NCBI GenBank assembly: GCA_002296185.1
Contig: DBHM01000024.1
Coordinates: 7,913-37,029, forward strand
DNA: 29,117 nucleotides
Direction of reading: 5' to 3'
Source of the DNA: Alphaproteobacteria bacterium UBA828
GTDB lineage: Bacteria > Pseudomonadota > Alphaproteobacteria > UBA828
Positions 1 to 8,089 of this stretch are shown one piece after another. Below the pieces are notes generated by a model. The model was given only the letters and a program-made list of their open reading frames with translations, ran no database searches and was not told the DNA's origin. The translations under genes were made by a program, and so were the position numbers. How positions within the stretch are numbered: position 1 is the stretch's first letter; each line of letters starts with the position of its first letter.

Positions 1-26
1 TATTTGGAATGTATGAGGTGTTGTAG

Positions 27-338
27 ATGCATTTAACTGTACGGGAAGAAGAACGCATCCAACTTTGGGCCGCTGCAGAAATGGCGAGACGAAGGCTAGA
101 TAGAGGTATTAAGCTTAATTATCCGGAAGCTGTGGCTCTCATATGTGATGAAATTCTTGAGCGAGCCAGAGAGGGAAGTATCCCAATGTTGCCCGACTTA
201 ATGGAGTACGGTGCAACAATTCTTAAAAGTAAAGACGTGATGGATGGTGTTCAGGGAATGATGAAAATTATCCAAGTTGAGGCACTCTTTCCAGATGGCA
301 CAAAACTGGTCACAGTAACTAATCCCATTCGTGATTAA
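27..338 (+). CDS. ureA: Urease subunit gamma (UreA)
   Basis: Smallest structural subunit of the nickel urease, which hydrolyses urea to ammonia and carbamate in the cytoplasm. The 103-residue length is that of a stand-alone gamma subunit (about 100). The N-terminus (MHLTVREEERI) and the KLNYPEAVALI stretch near residues 29-39 are family hallmarks, followed by the conserved PMLPDLM and VQVEALFPDGTKLVTV-like C-terminal segment. The ATG at 27 is preceded by GAGGTG at 15-20, a good ribosome-binding site. It opens the visible part of a ureABCEFGD operon; ureB starts 18 bp downstream. The operon promoter lies outside the window. Identification is secure. Confidence 0.97.
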   Translation: MHLTVREEERIQLWAAAEMARRRLDRGIKLNYPEAVALICDEILERAREGSIPMLPDLMEYGATILKSKDVMDGVQGMMKIIQVEALFPDGTKLVTVTNPIRD

Positions 339-356
339 CTCAGAGGACTAAATGTA

Positions 357-857
357 ATGTCGCAAAAAAAATGGTCCCCACCACCAATACCAAAATCAGT
401 TATTCCAGCTGAGGCTTTTGATGTGGGCGAACCCGAAAAGTGCGGGATGATAGAATTTGCAAAAGGTGACATAACAATTAATGAGGGGCGGGCAACAGCC
501 ACTTTGGTTATGGTAAATACTGGGGATCGACCAATACAAATCGGGGCTCATTATCACCTAGCTGAGTGTAATAGAGCTATGGCGTTTGATCGTGAAGCAG
601 CTTTCGGCATGCACTTAGATATTGCAAGCGGATCAGCTATTCGCTTCGAACCAGGTCAAAGTCGGAAAGTGCAAGTTACTGAATTTGCTGGTCGCCAAGT
701 CGCATACGGAATGAATAATATGACGAATGGCACGACGAGATCAGAAATAATTAAAGACCGAACCATGCGTCGCTTGCGAGAAGAAGGTTACTGCTTTGAG
801 GGGGAAAGGTTTAAAGTGATTGAACCCGCAGACAAGCGGTTTGGAAATAAAAAATGA
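357..857 (+). CDS. ureB: Urease subunit beta, extended form (UreB)
   Basis: Structural beta subunit of urease. The core, about residues 33-122, carries the family signature: GDITINEGR, NTGDRPIQIGAHYH, FDREAAFG and RFEPGQSRKV. At 166 residues it is much longer than the usual stand-alone UreB (about 100-106). There is a roughly 30-residue Pro-rich N-terminal extension (PPPIPKSVIP) and a charged C-terminal tail of about 35 residues. The start at 357 is supported by an AGAGGA ribosome-binding site just upstream. An internal ATG at 447 (residue 31) would give a classical N-terminus but lacks a comparable site. From memory, extended UreB with gene order ureABCEFGD characterises the second urease cluster of Brucella (ure2) and relatives. 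A weak hairpin at 857-876 lies in the 63-bp gap before ureC. Confidence 0.95.
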   Translation: MSQKKWSPPPIPKSVIPAEAFDVGEPEKCGMIEFAKGDITINEGRATATLVMVNTGDRPIQIGAHYHLAECNRAMAFDREAAFGMHLDIASGSAIRFEPGQSRKVQVTEFAGRQVAYGMNNMTNGTTRSEIIKDRTMRRLREEGYCFEGERFKVIEPADKRFGNKK

Positions 858-920
858 ACAACTTTAATAGGTTGTTTTCTGCGAATTAGATATTGATTAA
901 CGCCCGAGGAAACTTCGATT

Positions 921-2630
921 ATGAGTATTGATATCAAGCGTCCAGATTATGCAGCACAATACGGCCCAACTACTGGCGATAAAATTCATTTGGCTGACAC
1001 AGGATTAGTTGCTGAAATCGAACACGATTATACCACTTATGGTGATGAGCTTGTATTTGGCGGAGGCAAGACCATTCGCGATGGTATGGGTCAAGCATCA
1101 AAATGGAAACAAAGCGATGGTGCTTTGGATATGGTGGTGACTAACGCCATAATTATAGACCCTATTCTTGGAGTTGTAAAAGGTGATATAGGCATACTAA
1201 ATGGAAAAATAGTTGGGATAGGTAAATCTGGTAATCCAGATACTATGAATATAACACCGGGTCTTATTGTCTCTCCAAATACAGATATACTGTCTGTGGA
1301 AGGAATGATTGTAACACCAGGTCTTTTGGATATTCATCCACATTTTGATTCTGTTCAACAGCTTTATGAATATCAAAATGCAGGTGTTACTACAGTTATT
1401 GGTGGAGGGTCAGGTCCAAAAACTGTAGGCATCGAATGTCCTGGTGTATTTAATCTTCACAGAATGTTGGAGGCAATGGCAGATATACCTCTAAATTTTG
1501 GAAATTTTGGAAAAGGTAATGCCGCGACAAAGGGGTCATTGATTGAACAAATCTTGGCTGGTGCAACAGGTTTAAAAATACATGAAGACTGGTCTTCTTC
1601 TCCTGCTGCAATAGAAACAACTATGGATCTGGCTGATGAATACGATTTCCAAGTTCAGATACATGCCGATACATTAAATGAAACGGGTTATTACGAAGAC
1701 ACCGTAGCGGCAATTAATGGAAGAGTAATGCATATCTACCACGCTGAGGGTGCGGGTGGTGGAAACGCTCCAGATATTATGCGATGTGCAAGTGAACCTA
1801 ATCTCCTTCCAAGTTCTACAAATCCGACTAATCCCTTCTCAATAAATACGTATGATGAAGAGATTGATATGTTAATTACCTGCCATAACTTAAATAAAGA
1901 AGTACCAACTGATATAGCGTTTATTCAAGGAAGAGCCAGAGCAGAGACAATGCGAGCTGAAGATGTACTTCATGACCTTGGGGCAATTAGTATGATTGGT
2001 TCGGATAGTCAGGGAGTAGGCCGGGCAGCTGAGAGCGCTCAAAGATCTTTCCAGCTGGCTGCAGTCAATAAAGTCAGATTTGGTCGTCTTCCAGAGGATG
2101 GTAAGGCTAATGATAATTTCAGAATAAAGCGTTATTTGGCAAAGGTTACAATAAATTCAGCAATTACCTTTGGGGTTGATTCATATGTTGGGTCAATTAC
2201 ACCAGGAAAACTTGCTGATTTAGTGTTTTGGCGCCCAGAATTTTTTATTGCTAAACCCGAAGTTACTTTAAAAGGAGGGTTTATTTCACATTCTGTGATG
2301 GGTGATCCTGCAGGATCGCTTATGACTGGCCAACCACTAAAATATAGACCACAATATGGATCACTTGGTGCCAATCCACAAAGAACAAGTTACTCTTTTG
2401 TCACTAAAGCAGCGATAGAGGATGGTCTTGAAGATAAGCTTCTTAGTCACCAGACATTAGTTCCTATAACCCGTTGTCGAACAATATCAAAACGTGACAT
2501 GATTCATAACAATGCTATGCCCGATATTCAGATAGATCCTGAAACCTACAATGTCTACGTAGATGGAGAACGCGCAACTGTAGAGCCAGCAAAAACGCTA
2601 CCGTTGGGGCAGCTATTTTATTTCCGGTAA
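921..2630 (+). CDS. ureC: Urease subunit alpha, catalytic (UreC)
   Basis: Catalytic subunit holding the dinuclear nickel centre; its 569 residues are the usual length. Ligands and catalytic residues can be placed by comparison with Klebsiella UreC: His139 and His141 (HPH), carbamylated Lys219 and His221 (GLKIHEDW), His248 (QIHADTLNE), His274 (HAEGAGGG), flap Cys321-His322 (TCHNLN), Arg338 and Asp362 (GSDSQ). Two places depart from the classical sequence: the first ligand loop reads DIHPHFDSVQQ instead of a TH-x-H-aromatic-x-C-P-QQ pattern, and the residue after GAGGG is Asn282 instead of His. All metal ligands are kept, so activity is expected. The ATG is preceded by GAGGAAA at 905-911. It lies between ureB and ureE in the operon. 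Confidence 0.97.
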   Translation: MSIDIKRPDYAAQYGPTTGDKIHLADTGLVAEIEHDYTTYGDELVFGGGKTIRDGMGQASKWKQSDGALDMVVTNAIIIDPILGVVKGDIGILNGKIVGIGKSGNPDTMNITPGLIVSPNTDILSVEGMIVTPGLLDIHPHFDSVQQLYEYQNAGVTTVIGGGSGPKTVGIECPGVFNLHRMLEAMADIPLNFGNFGKGNAATKGSLIEQILAGATGLKIHEDWSSSPAAIETTMDLADEYDFQVQIHADTLNETGYYEDTVAAINGRVMHIYHAEGAGGGNAPDIMRCASEPNLLPSSTNPTNPFSINTYDEEIDMLITCHNLNKEVPTDIAFIQGRARAETMRAEDVLHDLGAISMIGSDSQGVGRAAESAQRSFQLAAVNKVRFGRLPEDGKANDNFRIKRYLAKVTINSAITFGVDSYVGSITPGKLADLVFWRPEFFIAKPEVTLKGGFISHSVMGDPAGSLMTGQPLKYRPQYGSLGANPQRTSYSFVTKAAIEDGLEDKLLSHQTLVPITRCRTISKRDMIHNNAMPDIQIDPETYNVYVDGERATVEPAKTLPLGQLFYFR

Positions 2631-2654
2631 GAGTTTAGCTAATACTGATTTATT

Positions 2655-3113
2655 ATGGATGTGATTACTGAAATAGTGGGAAATATTAACCAGTTTGGTG
2701 ATAATACATTCCAAAAGGATCCTGTACTACTAACATCTGATCAACGTACTAGTCCCCATATGATTATATCCAGCGAAGAGGGAAGAAATCTAAGAATATC
2801 CTTACCTAGGGGGGAAGAGCTTGATGACGGTGATATTTTATTAATTGATGCAAAAGTTTTAGTTATAGTTAATGCTGCACCAGAAAACCTATTTATAGTT
2901 CAGCCAAACTCTTCTATTGATTGGGCAATTGCCGGTTTTCAGCTTGGAAACTTACACAGGCCAGTAAGGTTCACAGATGATGCAATGCTAACTCCTGTTG
3001 ATCCTATGGTTGCTGATATTCTGTCAAAGCTTGATATAAGCTATTCTCAGAAGAAAATTCCTTTCTCCGGTAGGAGGGTAGGTGCGTGGGGTGTTCATTC
3101 CCATGAGCATTGA
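2655..3113 (+). CDS. ureE: Urease accessory nickel chaperone (UreE)
   Basis: Dimeric nickel-binding metallochaperone that hands nickel to the UreG-containing activation complex. The 152 residues show the UreE layout: an N-terminal beta-rich domain (LTSDQRTSPH, LPRGEELDDGDIL) and a ferredoxin-like metal-binding domain with the WAIAGFQLGNLH motif around residues 90-101, whose final His matches the conserved Ni ligand. The C-terminal tail is short (HSHEH) compared with the long His-rich tails of some homologues. No convincing ribosome-binding site is seen before the ATG, so translation may depend on coupling to ureC, 24 bp upstream. Its 3' end overlaps the start of ureF. Confidence 0.93.
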   Translation: MDVITEIVGNINQFGDNTFQKDPVLLTSDQRTSPHMIISSEEGRNLRISLPRGEELDDGDILLIDAKVLVIVNAAPENLFIVQPNSSIDWAIAGFQLGNLHRPVRFTDDAMLTPVDPMVADILSKLDISYSQKKIPFSGRRVGAWGVHSHEH

Positions 3114-3819
3114 TATAAAACCATCAAACTCATCTAATTCTGCTATTCTTAATTTATTGCAGATTGCTAATTCGTCATTTCCAACTGGTGCTTTTAACCA
3201 TTCATATGGTTTTGAAACGCTTATCAATGATGGCTCTATTCATGATGCGAGTTCTTTTGGAGAACACTGTTTTGATTGGCTAATATATGGCCTAGCAAAA
3301 TCAGATGGTGCTGGAATGGCATTATCGCATCGTGCAATGATTCAGAACAATTTAGAAGAACTAATATATTTAGATGAGCAGGTTGGTGCTCTTAAAACAG
3401 CAAGAGAAATTAGGGAGGCTTCAGTGAAGACAGGTTTGGCAATGCTTTCTAGTCTTCAGGACATCTTCAAACTTAATGCTTTAGTGCCGTATGCCGAGGC
3501 TGTTAAAAAGCAGGCCTGTAGTGGACATCAAGCAGTTGTCTTTGGTATTGGGTCAGCTGCCTTAGACATAAATGAATATGACAGTGTACTAGCATTCTTA
3601 CAGTCTAGTTTTTCAAATTTGATCGGTGTTGGTTCGCGTATAATTCCATTAGGACAAGTTGAAAGCCAAAACCTTATTCGTCAAGCGGCCCCAATGTTTA
3701 TAGAAGCCGCAGAAATAGCAATGGCCGCAAATAGAGAAAATCTCAGTTCTTCAACCTTTGGTTTAGATTTGGCAGCGATGGAACATGAGAGGCTCTATTC
3801 TCGTCTTTGTATGTCATAA
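3082..3819 (+). CDS. ureF: Urease accessory protein UreF
   Basis: Component of the UreD-UreF-UreG activation complex that gates nickel delivery to apo-urease. The all-helical protein shows the conserved N-terminal LLQIANSSFPTGAFNHSYGFE segment, equivalent to the usual LLQLASPxLPVGAFxYSxGLE, and a C-terminal region matching the family. The start is ambiguous: GTG at 3082 lies 4 nt after AGGAGG (3072-3077), whereas the ATG at 3103 begins a natural N-terminus (MSIDIKPSN) but is 25 nt from that site. The ribosome-binding site lies inside the ureE reading frame, so the two genes overlap by 32 nt if GTG is used. ureG follows after 37 bp. Confidence 0.93.
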   Translation: MRGVFIPMSIDIKPSNSSNSAILNLLQIANSSFPTGAFNHSYGFETLINDGSIHDASSFGEHCFDWLIYGLAKSDGAGMALSHRAMIQNNLEELIYLDEQVGALKTAREIREASVKTGLAMLSSLQDIFKLNALVPYAEAVKKQACSGHQAVVFGIGSAALDINEYDSVLAFLQSSFSNLIGVGSRIIPLGQVESQNLIRQAAPMFIEAAEIAMAANRENLSSSTFGLDLAAMEHERLYSRLCMS

Positions 3820-3856
3820 TAAAAGTATAAATTGAATAAAATTCTAGGAGAGAGCA

Positions 3857-4492
3857 ATGCGCAGACCAGTTAGGATTGGAATAGGCGGCCCTGTAGGTTC
3901 AGGTAAAACAGCACTATTAGTAGCTCTATGCAATGTTATGCGTAAAAAGCATTCAGTTGCAGCTATAACTAATGATATTTTTACAAAAGAAGATGCAGAA
4001 TTTGTATCACGAAGTGGTGCTATTGACCCTGAGAGAGTAATAGGCGTTGAAACTGGAGGTTGTCCACATACCGCAATAAGAGAAGATGTTTCTATGAATT
4101 CTCATGCTATTGAAGAAGTATCAAAACGTTTTCCAGATTTGGATATCGTTTTCCTAGAAAGTGGAGGTGATAATCTTGCTGCAACCTTTAGCCCTGAGCT
4201 TGTGGACAGTCACATTTACGTTATAGACGTTGCTGAAGGCGATAAGATTCCGAGAAAGGGAGGCCCTGGTATAACTAAATCTCCATTGTTAGTAATCAAT
4301 AAAATTGACTTAGCACCTCATGTAGGTGCAGATCTCTCAGTTATGGATAGAGACTCAAAAAAAATGAGGGGAGAAAGGCCATTTTATTTTACTAATATGC
4401 GTGATGTTGAAGGTTTGGATAAGGTTATAAATTGGATTGAAACACAGGTTTTATTCCTAAATCCTGAAGAAGAGGTGGCCGATGCGACTTGA
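3857..4492 (+). CDS. ureG: Urease accessory GTPase UreG
   Basis: SIMIBI-class GTPase that couples GTP hydrolysis to nickel insertion into urease. All motifs are visible in the 211 residues: P-loop GPVGSGKT (11-18), the nickel-binding Cys-Pro-His triad in GGCPHTAIREDVS (C69-P70-H71), ESGGDNL (101-107) and the guanine-specificity motif NKID (148-151). The ATG follows AGGAGAGAG at 3845-3853. Its last 11 nt overlap ureD. Length and sequence are typical, with no His-rich N-terminal extension. Confidence 0.97.
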   Translation: MRRPVRIGIGGPVGSGKTALLVALCNVMRKKHSVAAITNDIFTKEDAEFVSRSGAIDPERVIGVETGGCPHTAIREDVSMNSHAIEEVSKRFPDLDIVFLESGGDNLAATFSPELVDSHIYVIDVAEGDKIPRKGGPGITKSPLLVINKIDLAPHVGADLSVMDRDSKKMRGERPFYFTNMRDVEGLDKVINWIETQVLFLNPEEEVADAT

Positions 4493-5345
4493 TCCCCTTC
4501 AACCCCACCCAGATTGGATTGTGGGTAAATACGCACTAATGAATGTAGAAGCATCCGTTCACGGAGACAAAACCAAGATCCGACCGGTATGCTGGAGAAT
4601 TCCATATCAGTGGCAGCCTACTCATTATCAAAATCATGATGACCAACCGTATATGTTATTATTAAATAGTAGTGGAGGTTTTGTTGAGGGAGACGTTTCT
4701 CAGTTTCATGCAAAAATAGAAGAGGGTGCAAGATGCTTATTCACCACAACCGCCTCCAGTAAGTTTTATAAATGTCTTGATGGGAAGGTTTCACGAGAAA
4801 TAGTTGATATAGTGGCTGACAAAAATAGTTTGGTTGAATATCTTCCAGATGAAGCAATACCGTTTGAAAGAAGTAAAGTTCAAAGAATAAATCGTATATC
4901 TTTACACCGTACCTCAAGATTATTTGCTACTGATATGATCTCGGCAGGCCGTATACATTTCGGTGATGGAGAAATTTTTAAATTCGATAGTCTTACTAGT
5001 GAATTCCAAGTTTCTATTGACGGTAGAACAGTTGTTTTAGATCGGATAGATCTTCCTACTTTACAAGATGTCCAAGCGCTTTATAGGCTATGGTGTGGTT
5101 ACTTGCATATGGCTACAGTATTTTCTTATGCTCATGATTTATCGTCTGGTGTTGAAGATAAAATTTTTGAATTAGGAAAAAAATTAGAGAATAGCAAAAT
5201 AGCTGTAAGTCGTATTGATAATTTTATTACTGTAAGGATTTTATCAAAAGAAACATGGCAAGCTCATGAAGTTTTATATTCTATTTGGGAAATACTAAGG
5301 CCAGAAATTGCATATAAAGAAGCCTGGCCAATCATGAAGTGTTAA
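4482..5345 (+). CDS. ureD: Urease accessory protein UreD (UreH)
   Basis: Scaffold that binds apo-urease and, with UreF and UreG, directs nickel to the active site. Family features in the 287 residues are LLNSSGGFVEGDV (about 64-76), TTTASSKFYKC, the EYLPDEAIPFERS segment and a DMISAGRIHFGDGE region matching the usual xxxPGRxxxGE motif. The start overlaps the end of ureG by 11 nt, with AGAGGTGG upstream as ribosome-binding site, indicating translational coupling. UreD is last in the operon, unlike the common ureDABCEFG order but as in Brucella ure2 and the ureH position in Helicobacter. No urea transporter follows inside the window. Confidence 0.95.
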   Translation: MRLDPLQPHPDWIVGKYALMNVEASVHGDKTKIRPVCWRIPYQWQPTHYQNHDDQPYMLLLNSSGGFVEGDVSQFHAKIEEGARCLFTTTASSKFYKCLDGKVSREIVDIVADKNSLVEYLPDEAIPFERSKVQRINRISLHRTSRLFATDMISAGRIHFGDGEIFKFDSLTSEFQVSIDGRTVVLDRIDLPTLQDVQALYRLWCGYLHMATVFSYAHDLSSGVEDKIFELGKKLENSKIAVSRIDNFITVRILSKETWQAHEVLYSIWEILRPEIAYKEAWPIMKC

Positions 5346-5359
5346 TGTGCTCTATTGTG

Positions 5360-5392
5360 GACCTAGTAAAATTTTCTAGTCACTTAATTTTT
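5360..5392 (+). terminator. Possible terminator after the urease operon
   Basis: Fifteen bp after the ureD stop, GA-CCTAG (5360-5366, one bulged C) can pair with CTAGTC (5376-5381) across a 9-nt AT loop, and a short T tract follows at 5388-5392. The stem is only six pairs and low in GC, so this is a weak candidate. The remainder of the 239-bp spacer up to 5584 is very AT-rich, and I see no gene or repeat in it. Confidence 0.3.
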
Positions 5393-5584
5393 AGTCTAAG
5401 TATTTGTTTTAAATAATAAAAGCATAACTTAGGCACTACTTTCGTATTGAGCAGTATTCTTTACTACTCTAAATATTAAGTAATAGTTATATATTATTAT
5501 GTAATTAGAAGTCATGCGCTATATCATTGAGAATAGTGTTAATTACATTCTTAATAATCTGTGAAATTTAAAAAATACTATCTT

Positions 5585-6346
5585 ATGAAACGTTCTAAAA
5601 ATTTAAATAAAGTTGTATGGATAACGGGTGCTAGCTCAGGTATCGGTGAGCAATTATGTATTTTACTGGCCACGGAAGGATGGCAGGTTGTTGCATCAGC
5701 TAGGCGTAGAGAGAATTTAGAAAAGTTGAGAGAACAGATTGGTAATAACTGTCATCCTTTTCCAGTTGATATTACTTCGAAACCCGACGTAGATAAGTTA
5801 GTTAAAGAGGTAGAGGATAAAATTGGTCCAATAGATTTAGCTATATTGAATGCTGGTTTTTATGAACCTGAGAAGGATGGTTTTGATTTTGAAGTTTCAA
5901 AAAAAACAATCGATATTAATGTGATGGGAACAATTAATTGCATTGCTACAATTAAAGATAGTTTTTTTGAGAGAGGGTCTGGGCATTTAGCGTTAATGTC
6001 TTCAATTGCAGGTTATCGTGGACTACCATACGCACCTTCTTATACGGCAAGTAGGGCAACAATAATTAATTTAGCTGAGTCCCTTAGGTTGGGATTTGTC
6101 AAAAAAGGGGTAAAAGTTCAAGTAATTTGTCCTGGTTTTGTGGATTCACCATTAACACAAAAAAATTCTTTTCATATGCCTATGATAATGTCTAGTAAGG
6201 ATGCAGCTAATAAGATTGTCAGGGGTCTTGATAAAAAATCCTTTGAGATTAGTTTTCCCTATAGGCTCTCTATGACTATGAAATTTCTGAGTATTTTACC
6301 TTATCGTATTTATTTTCCATTGATGTCGAGATATTCAAGAAAGTGA
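5585..6346 (+). CDS. Short-chain dehydrogenase/reductase with Arg at the catalytic Lys position
   Basis: Classical-length SDR (253 residues from this ATG). The Rossmann motif TGASSGIG is at 14-21, LNAG near 88-91, Asn112 in INVMG, catalytic Ser in MSSIAG (139/140) and Tyr153 in YTASR. The residue four after the Tyr is Arg157, not the Lys of the canonical YxxxK pair. Family members next to CFA/DUF1365 clusters share its GYRGLP and C-terminal PYRIYFPL features (from memory), so it is assigned to the same lipid-modification locus. The in-frame GTG at 5561 has no ribosome-binding site and adds a Lys-rich stretch, so the ATG at 5585 is preferred, although it too lacks a clear site. It converges on the DUF3833 gene, leaving 18 bp. 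The substrate is unknown. Confidence 0.88.
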   Translation: MKRSKNLNKVVWITGASSGIGEQLCILLATEGWQVVASARRRENLEKLREQIGNNCHPFPVDITSKPDVDKLVKEVEDKIGPIDLAILNAGFYEPEKDGFDFEVSKKTIDINVMGTINCIATIKDSFFERGSGHLALMSSIAGYRGLPYAPSYTASRATIINLAESLRLGFVKKGVKVQVICPGFVDSPLTQKNSFHMPMIMSSKDAANKIVRGLDKKSFEISFPYRLSMTMKFLSILPYRIYFPLMSRYSRK

Positions 6347-6364
6347 AAAGACCTTAAGTGAGCT

Positions 6365-6832
6365 CTAACTGCGTTCAAAGAATAACCAAACACGTCCAAC
6401 AACAAATCCAAACTTTCTCAGAACTGCACGATTAATTAATATCTTTTCATCTTGCAAAAACATCCAATCATCGAAATTAACTATAAATTTCCTGGTCCCA
6501 ACTTGAAGTTTAAATTTATAATTCCAACGAAATGCTTGGCCTGACACTTCCCCGACTGCCTTGCCCACAACGCCTTCAGCTGTGCCCTGATAACCGTATT
6601 TACCTATTTTAGTTATCGTCCACAAACGATTATCGACATGCCCATTAGAAAATATGAAATCTTCATTAAGAATGAGTTTTTGACCATCCCACGTGCCTTT
6701 AATATCAACAGAGAATTGGTTCTTAATTTTCCCTCTACGACTTTCAAAAACTCCCCATGCTTTGCAATTTCCTACAAAATACTCTTCTAGTAGAAATCTT
6801 GGTTTTGTGTTCTTGAACTCACTTAGTTTCAT
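6365..6832 (-). CDS. DUF3833 family protein
   Basis: Protein of 155 residues matching DUF3833: LEEYFVGNCKAWGVFESRRG (about 15-34), GTWDGQKLILNEDF, an internal YQGTAEGVVGKAVGEVSGQA stretch and a FDDWMFLQ/NRAVLRKFG C-terminal block. The family has no established biochemical function and is recurrently linked to CFA-type methyltransferase and DUF1365 genes. Many homologues begin with a lipoprotein signal peptide; this one starts directly in the mature-like sequence, so it is probably cytoplasmic. The ATG has a strong GGGGAG site 6 nt upstream. It is the last gene of the minus-strand operon, 27 bp after the methyltransferase gene. Confidence 0.85.
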   Translation of the reverse strand: MKLSEFKNTKPRFLLEEYFVGNCKAWGVFESRRGKIKNQFSVDIKGTWDGQKLILNEDFIFSNGHVDNRLWTITKIGKYGYQGTAEGVVGKAVGEVSGQAFRWNYKFKLQVGTRKFIVNFDDWMFLQDEKILINRAVLRKFGFVVGRVWLFFERS

Positions 6833-6859
6833 TTGATCTCCCCACCTAAATTTAAAAAA

Positions 6860-8086
6860 TTATCTACTGAGAACGATCTGAAGAAGGTCAGTATGGCCAG
6901 TTTTGAATCCTGCCTGACAATAAGATAAATAATATCTCCAACACCGAAAAAACTTCTCATCAAAACCTAAATTCTCTATTTCTGGTTTGAATAATTCAAA
7001 ATTAGATGACCATGCTTTAAGGGTTTTAGCATAGTCCTGAGAAAATGATTTTTCATTTACCCACTTGAATCCAGCTTTTCTTGTGTGTTCAATTAATTTC
7101 TTTCTTGATGGCAACATACCACCAGGAAATATATATCGCTGAATAAAATCGACTCTTTCCCTATAGTCATAAAATATATCATCTTTAATTGTAATAACCT
7201 GGATCACAAAATTGCCTCCTGGCTTTAGAGCCTCAGCGACTTTTTTAAAGTAAGTCTCCCAATATGATTCACCAACGGCTTCTATCATTTCAATAGATAT
7301 AATATTATCAAAACTTCCGGTTATATCTCTATAGTCTTGAAGGCAGAACTGAACTTGATCATTCATCTTACTTTCATTTAACCGTTTTATACTTTCTTTA
7401 TATTGTTCCTCTGATATGGTTATACCTTTAATCTTATGATTTCCCTTGGAAGCTGCAAATAAGGCAAAACTCCCCCAGCCTGAACCAATTTCTAATACAG
7501 ATTTAGATTTTGTAGTGTCTAATAAACCTAAAAGTCTTTCGTGTTTACGAATCTGTGCAGATTCTAAATCAGATATGTCTTCATCAAAGATTCCAGAGGA
7601 GTAAGACATAGTCTTATCAAGCCAAAGTTTATAAAAACTATTACCAAGATCATAATGAGCAGCAATATTTTTCTTACTTCCATTTTTTGTATTCATTCTA
7701 AGAAAATGTTTAATTTTATTAATCAAACGTATAACTCTGATCCCTTTTTGAAGCCTACCCCATGCAGAAGTATTAATAACAGCAAACTCTAATAGTTTTG
7801 TTAGATCTTCTGTCTCCCAGTCACCATCTATATATGAATCGGCGAAACCCAAGCTGCCTGAAAAGAATAATCGTCGAATCACTCTAGTTTTTTGTATTTT
7901 AATTTGTGCGTCCGGCCCGGATTCTTTACCTATAAATGTCATATTGACATTTCCTGGAAAATTTACCGACAGTGAACCAAAGCGTATTCTTTGTAGAAGC
8001 AATTTTATAAATTTTAATTCTACAGTCTCTAACAAAGAAAAATAAACCTCTCGATTATTATCTTGAATACCATCTGCTATAGACAA
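6860..8086 (-). CDS. cfa: CFA-synthase-family fatty acid methyltransferase
   Basis: SAM-dependent methyltransferase of the cyclopropane-fatty-acyl-phospholipid synthase family (408 residues) acting on double bonds of membrane phospholipids. Motifs are HYDLGNSFYKLWLD (144-157), SAM-binding VLEIGSGWGSF (197-207), GITIS (221-225), IEMIEAVG (265-272), RYIFPGG (317-323) and WRYYLSYCQAGF (383-394). By comparison with E. coli Cfa, the active-site Cys139 position is Ser164 and the His266 position is Gln296; Glu269 and Tyr318 are kept. This suggests a subgroup distinct from classical Cfa, possibly methylating rather than cyclopropanating. Translation starts at TTG 8086, supported by AAGGAG exactly 7 nt upstream; no ATG occurs until residue 49. 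It lies 3 nt after the DUF1365 stop. Confidence 0.92.
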   Translation of the reverse strand: MSIADGIQDNNREVYFSLLETVELKFIKLLLQRIRFGSLSVNFPGNVNMTFIGKESGPDAQIKIQKTRVIRRLFFSGSLGFADSYIDGDWETEDLTKLLEFAVINTSAWGRLQKGIRVIRLINKIKHFLRMNTKNGSKKNIAAHYDLGNSFYKLWLDKTMSYSSGIFDEDISDLESAQIRKHERLLGLLDTTKSKSVLEIGSGWGSFALFAASKGNHKIKGITISEEQYKESIKRLNESKMNDQVQFCLQDYRDITGSFDNIISIEMIEAVGESYWETYFKKVAEALKPGGNFVIQVITIKDDIFYDYRERVDFIQRYIFPGGMLPSRKKLIEHTRKAGFKWVNEKSFSQDYAKTLKAWSSNFELFKPEIENLGFDEKFFRCWRYYLSYCQAGFKTGHTDLLQIVLSR

Positions 8087-8089
8087 ATC

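Noticed and set aside
1..26. Possible 3' end of an upstream gene (frame ending at TAG 24-26)
   Set aside because: Only seven codons are visible and another frame is also open, so no gene can be supported.
857..876. AACAAC/GTTGTT hairpin between ureB and ureC as an attenuator
   Set aside because: The stem is six mostly A-T pairs with a long loop; it is too weak to call, though the 63-bp gap is the largest among the structural genes.
2132..2374. Antisense open frames inside ureC and many other genes
   Set aside because: They are shadows of conserved coding regions, with no ribosome-binding sites or recognisable protein families.
5561..5584. GTG start extending the SDR by eight residues
   Set aside because: It has no ribosome-binding site and adds a Lys/Tyr-rich stretch not seen in SDRs; the ATG at 5585 gives a normal N-terminus.
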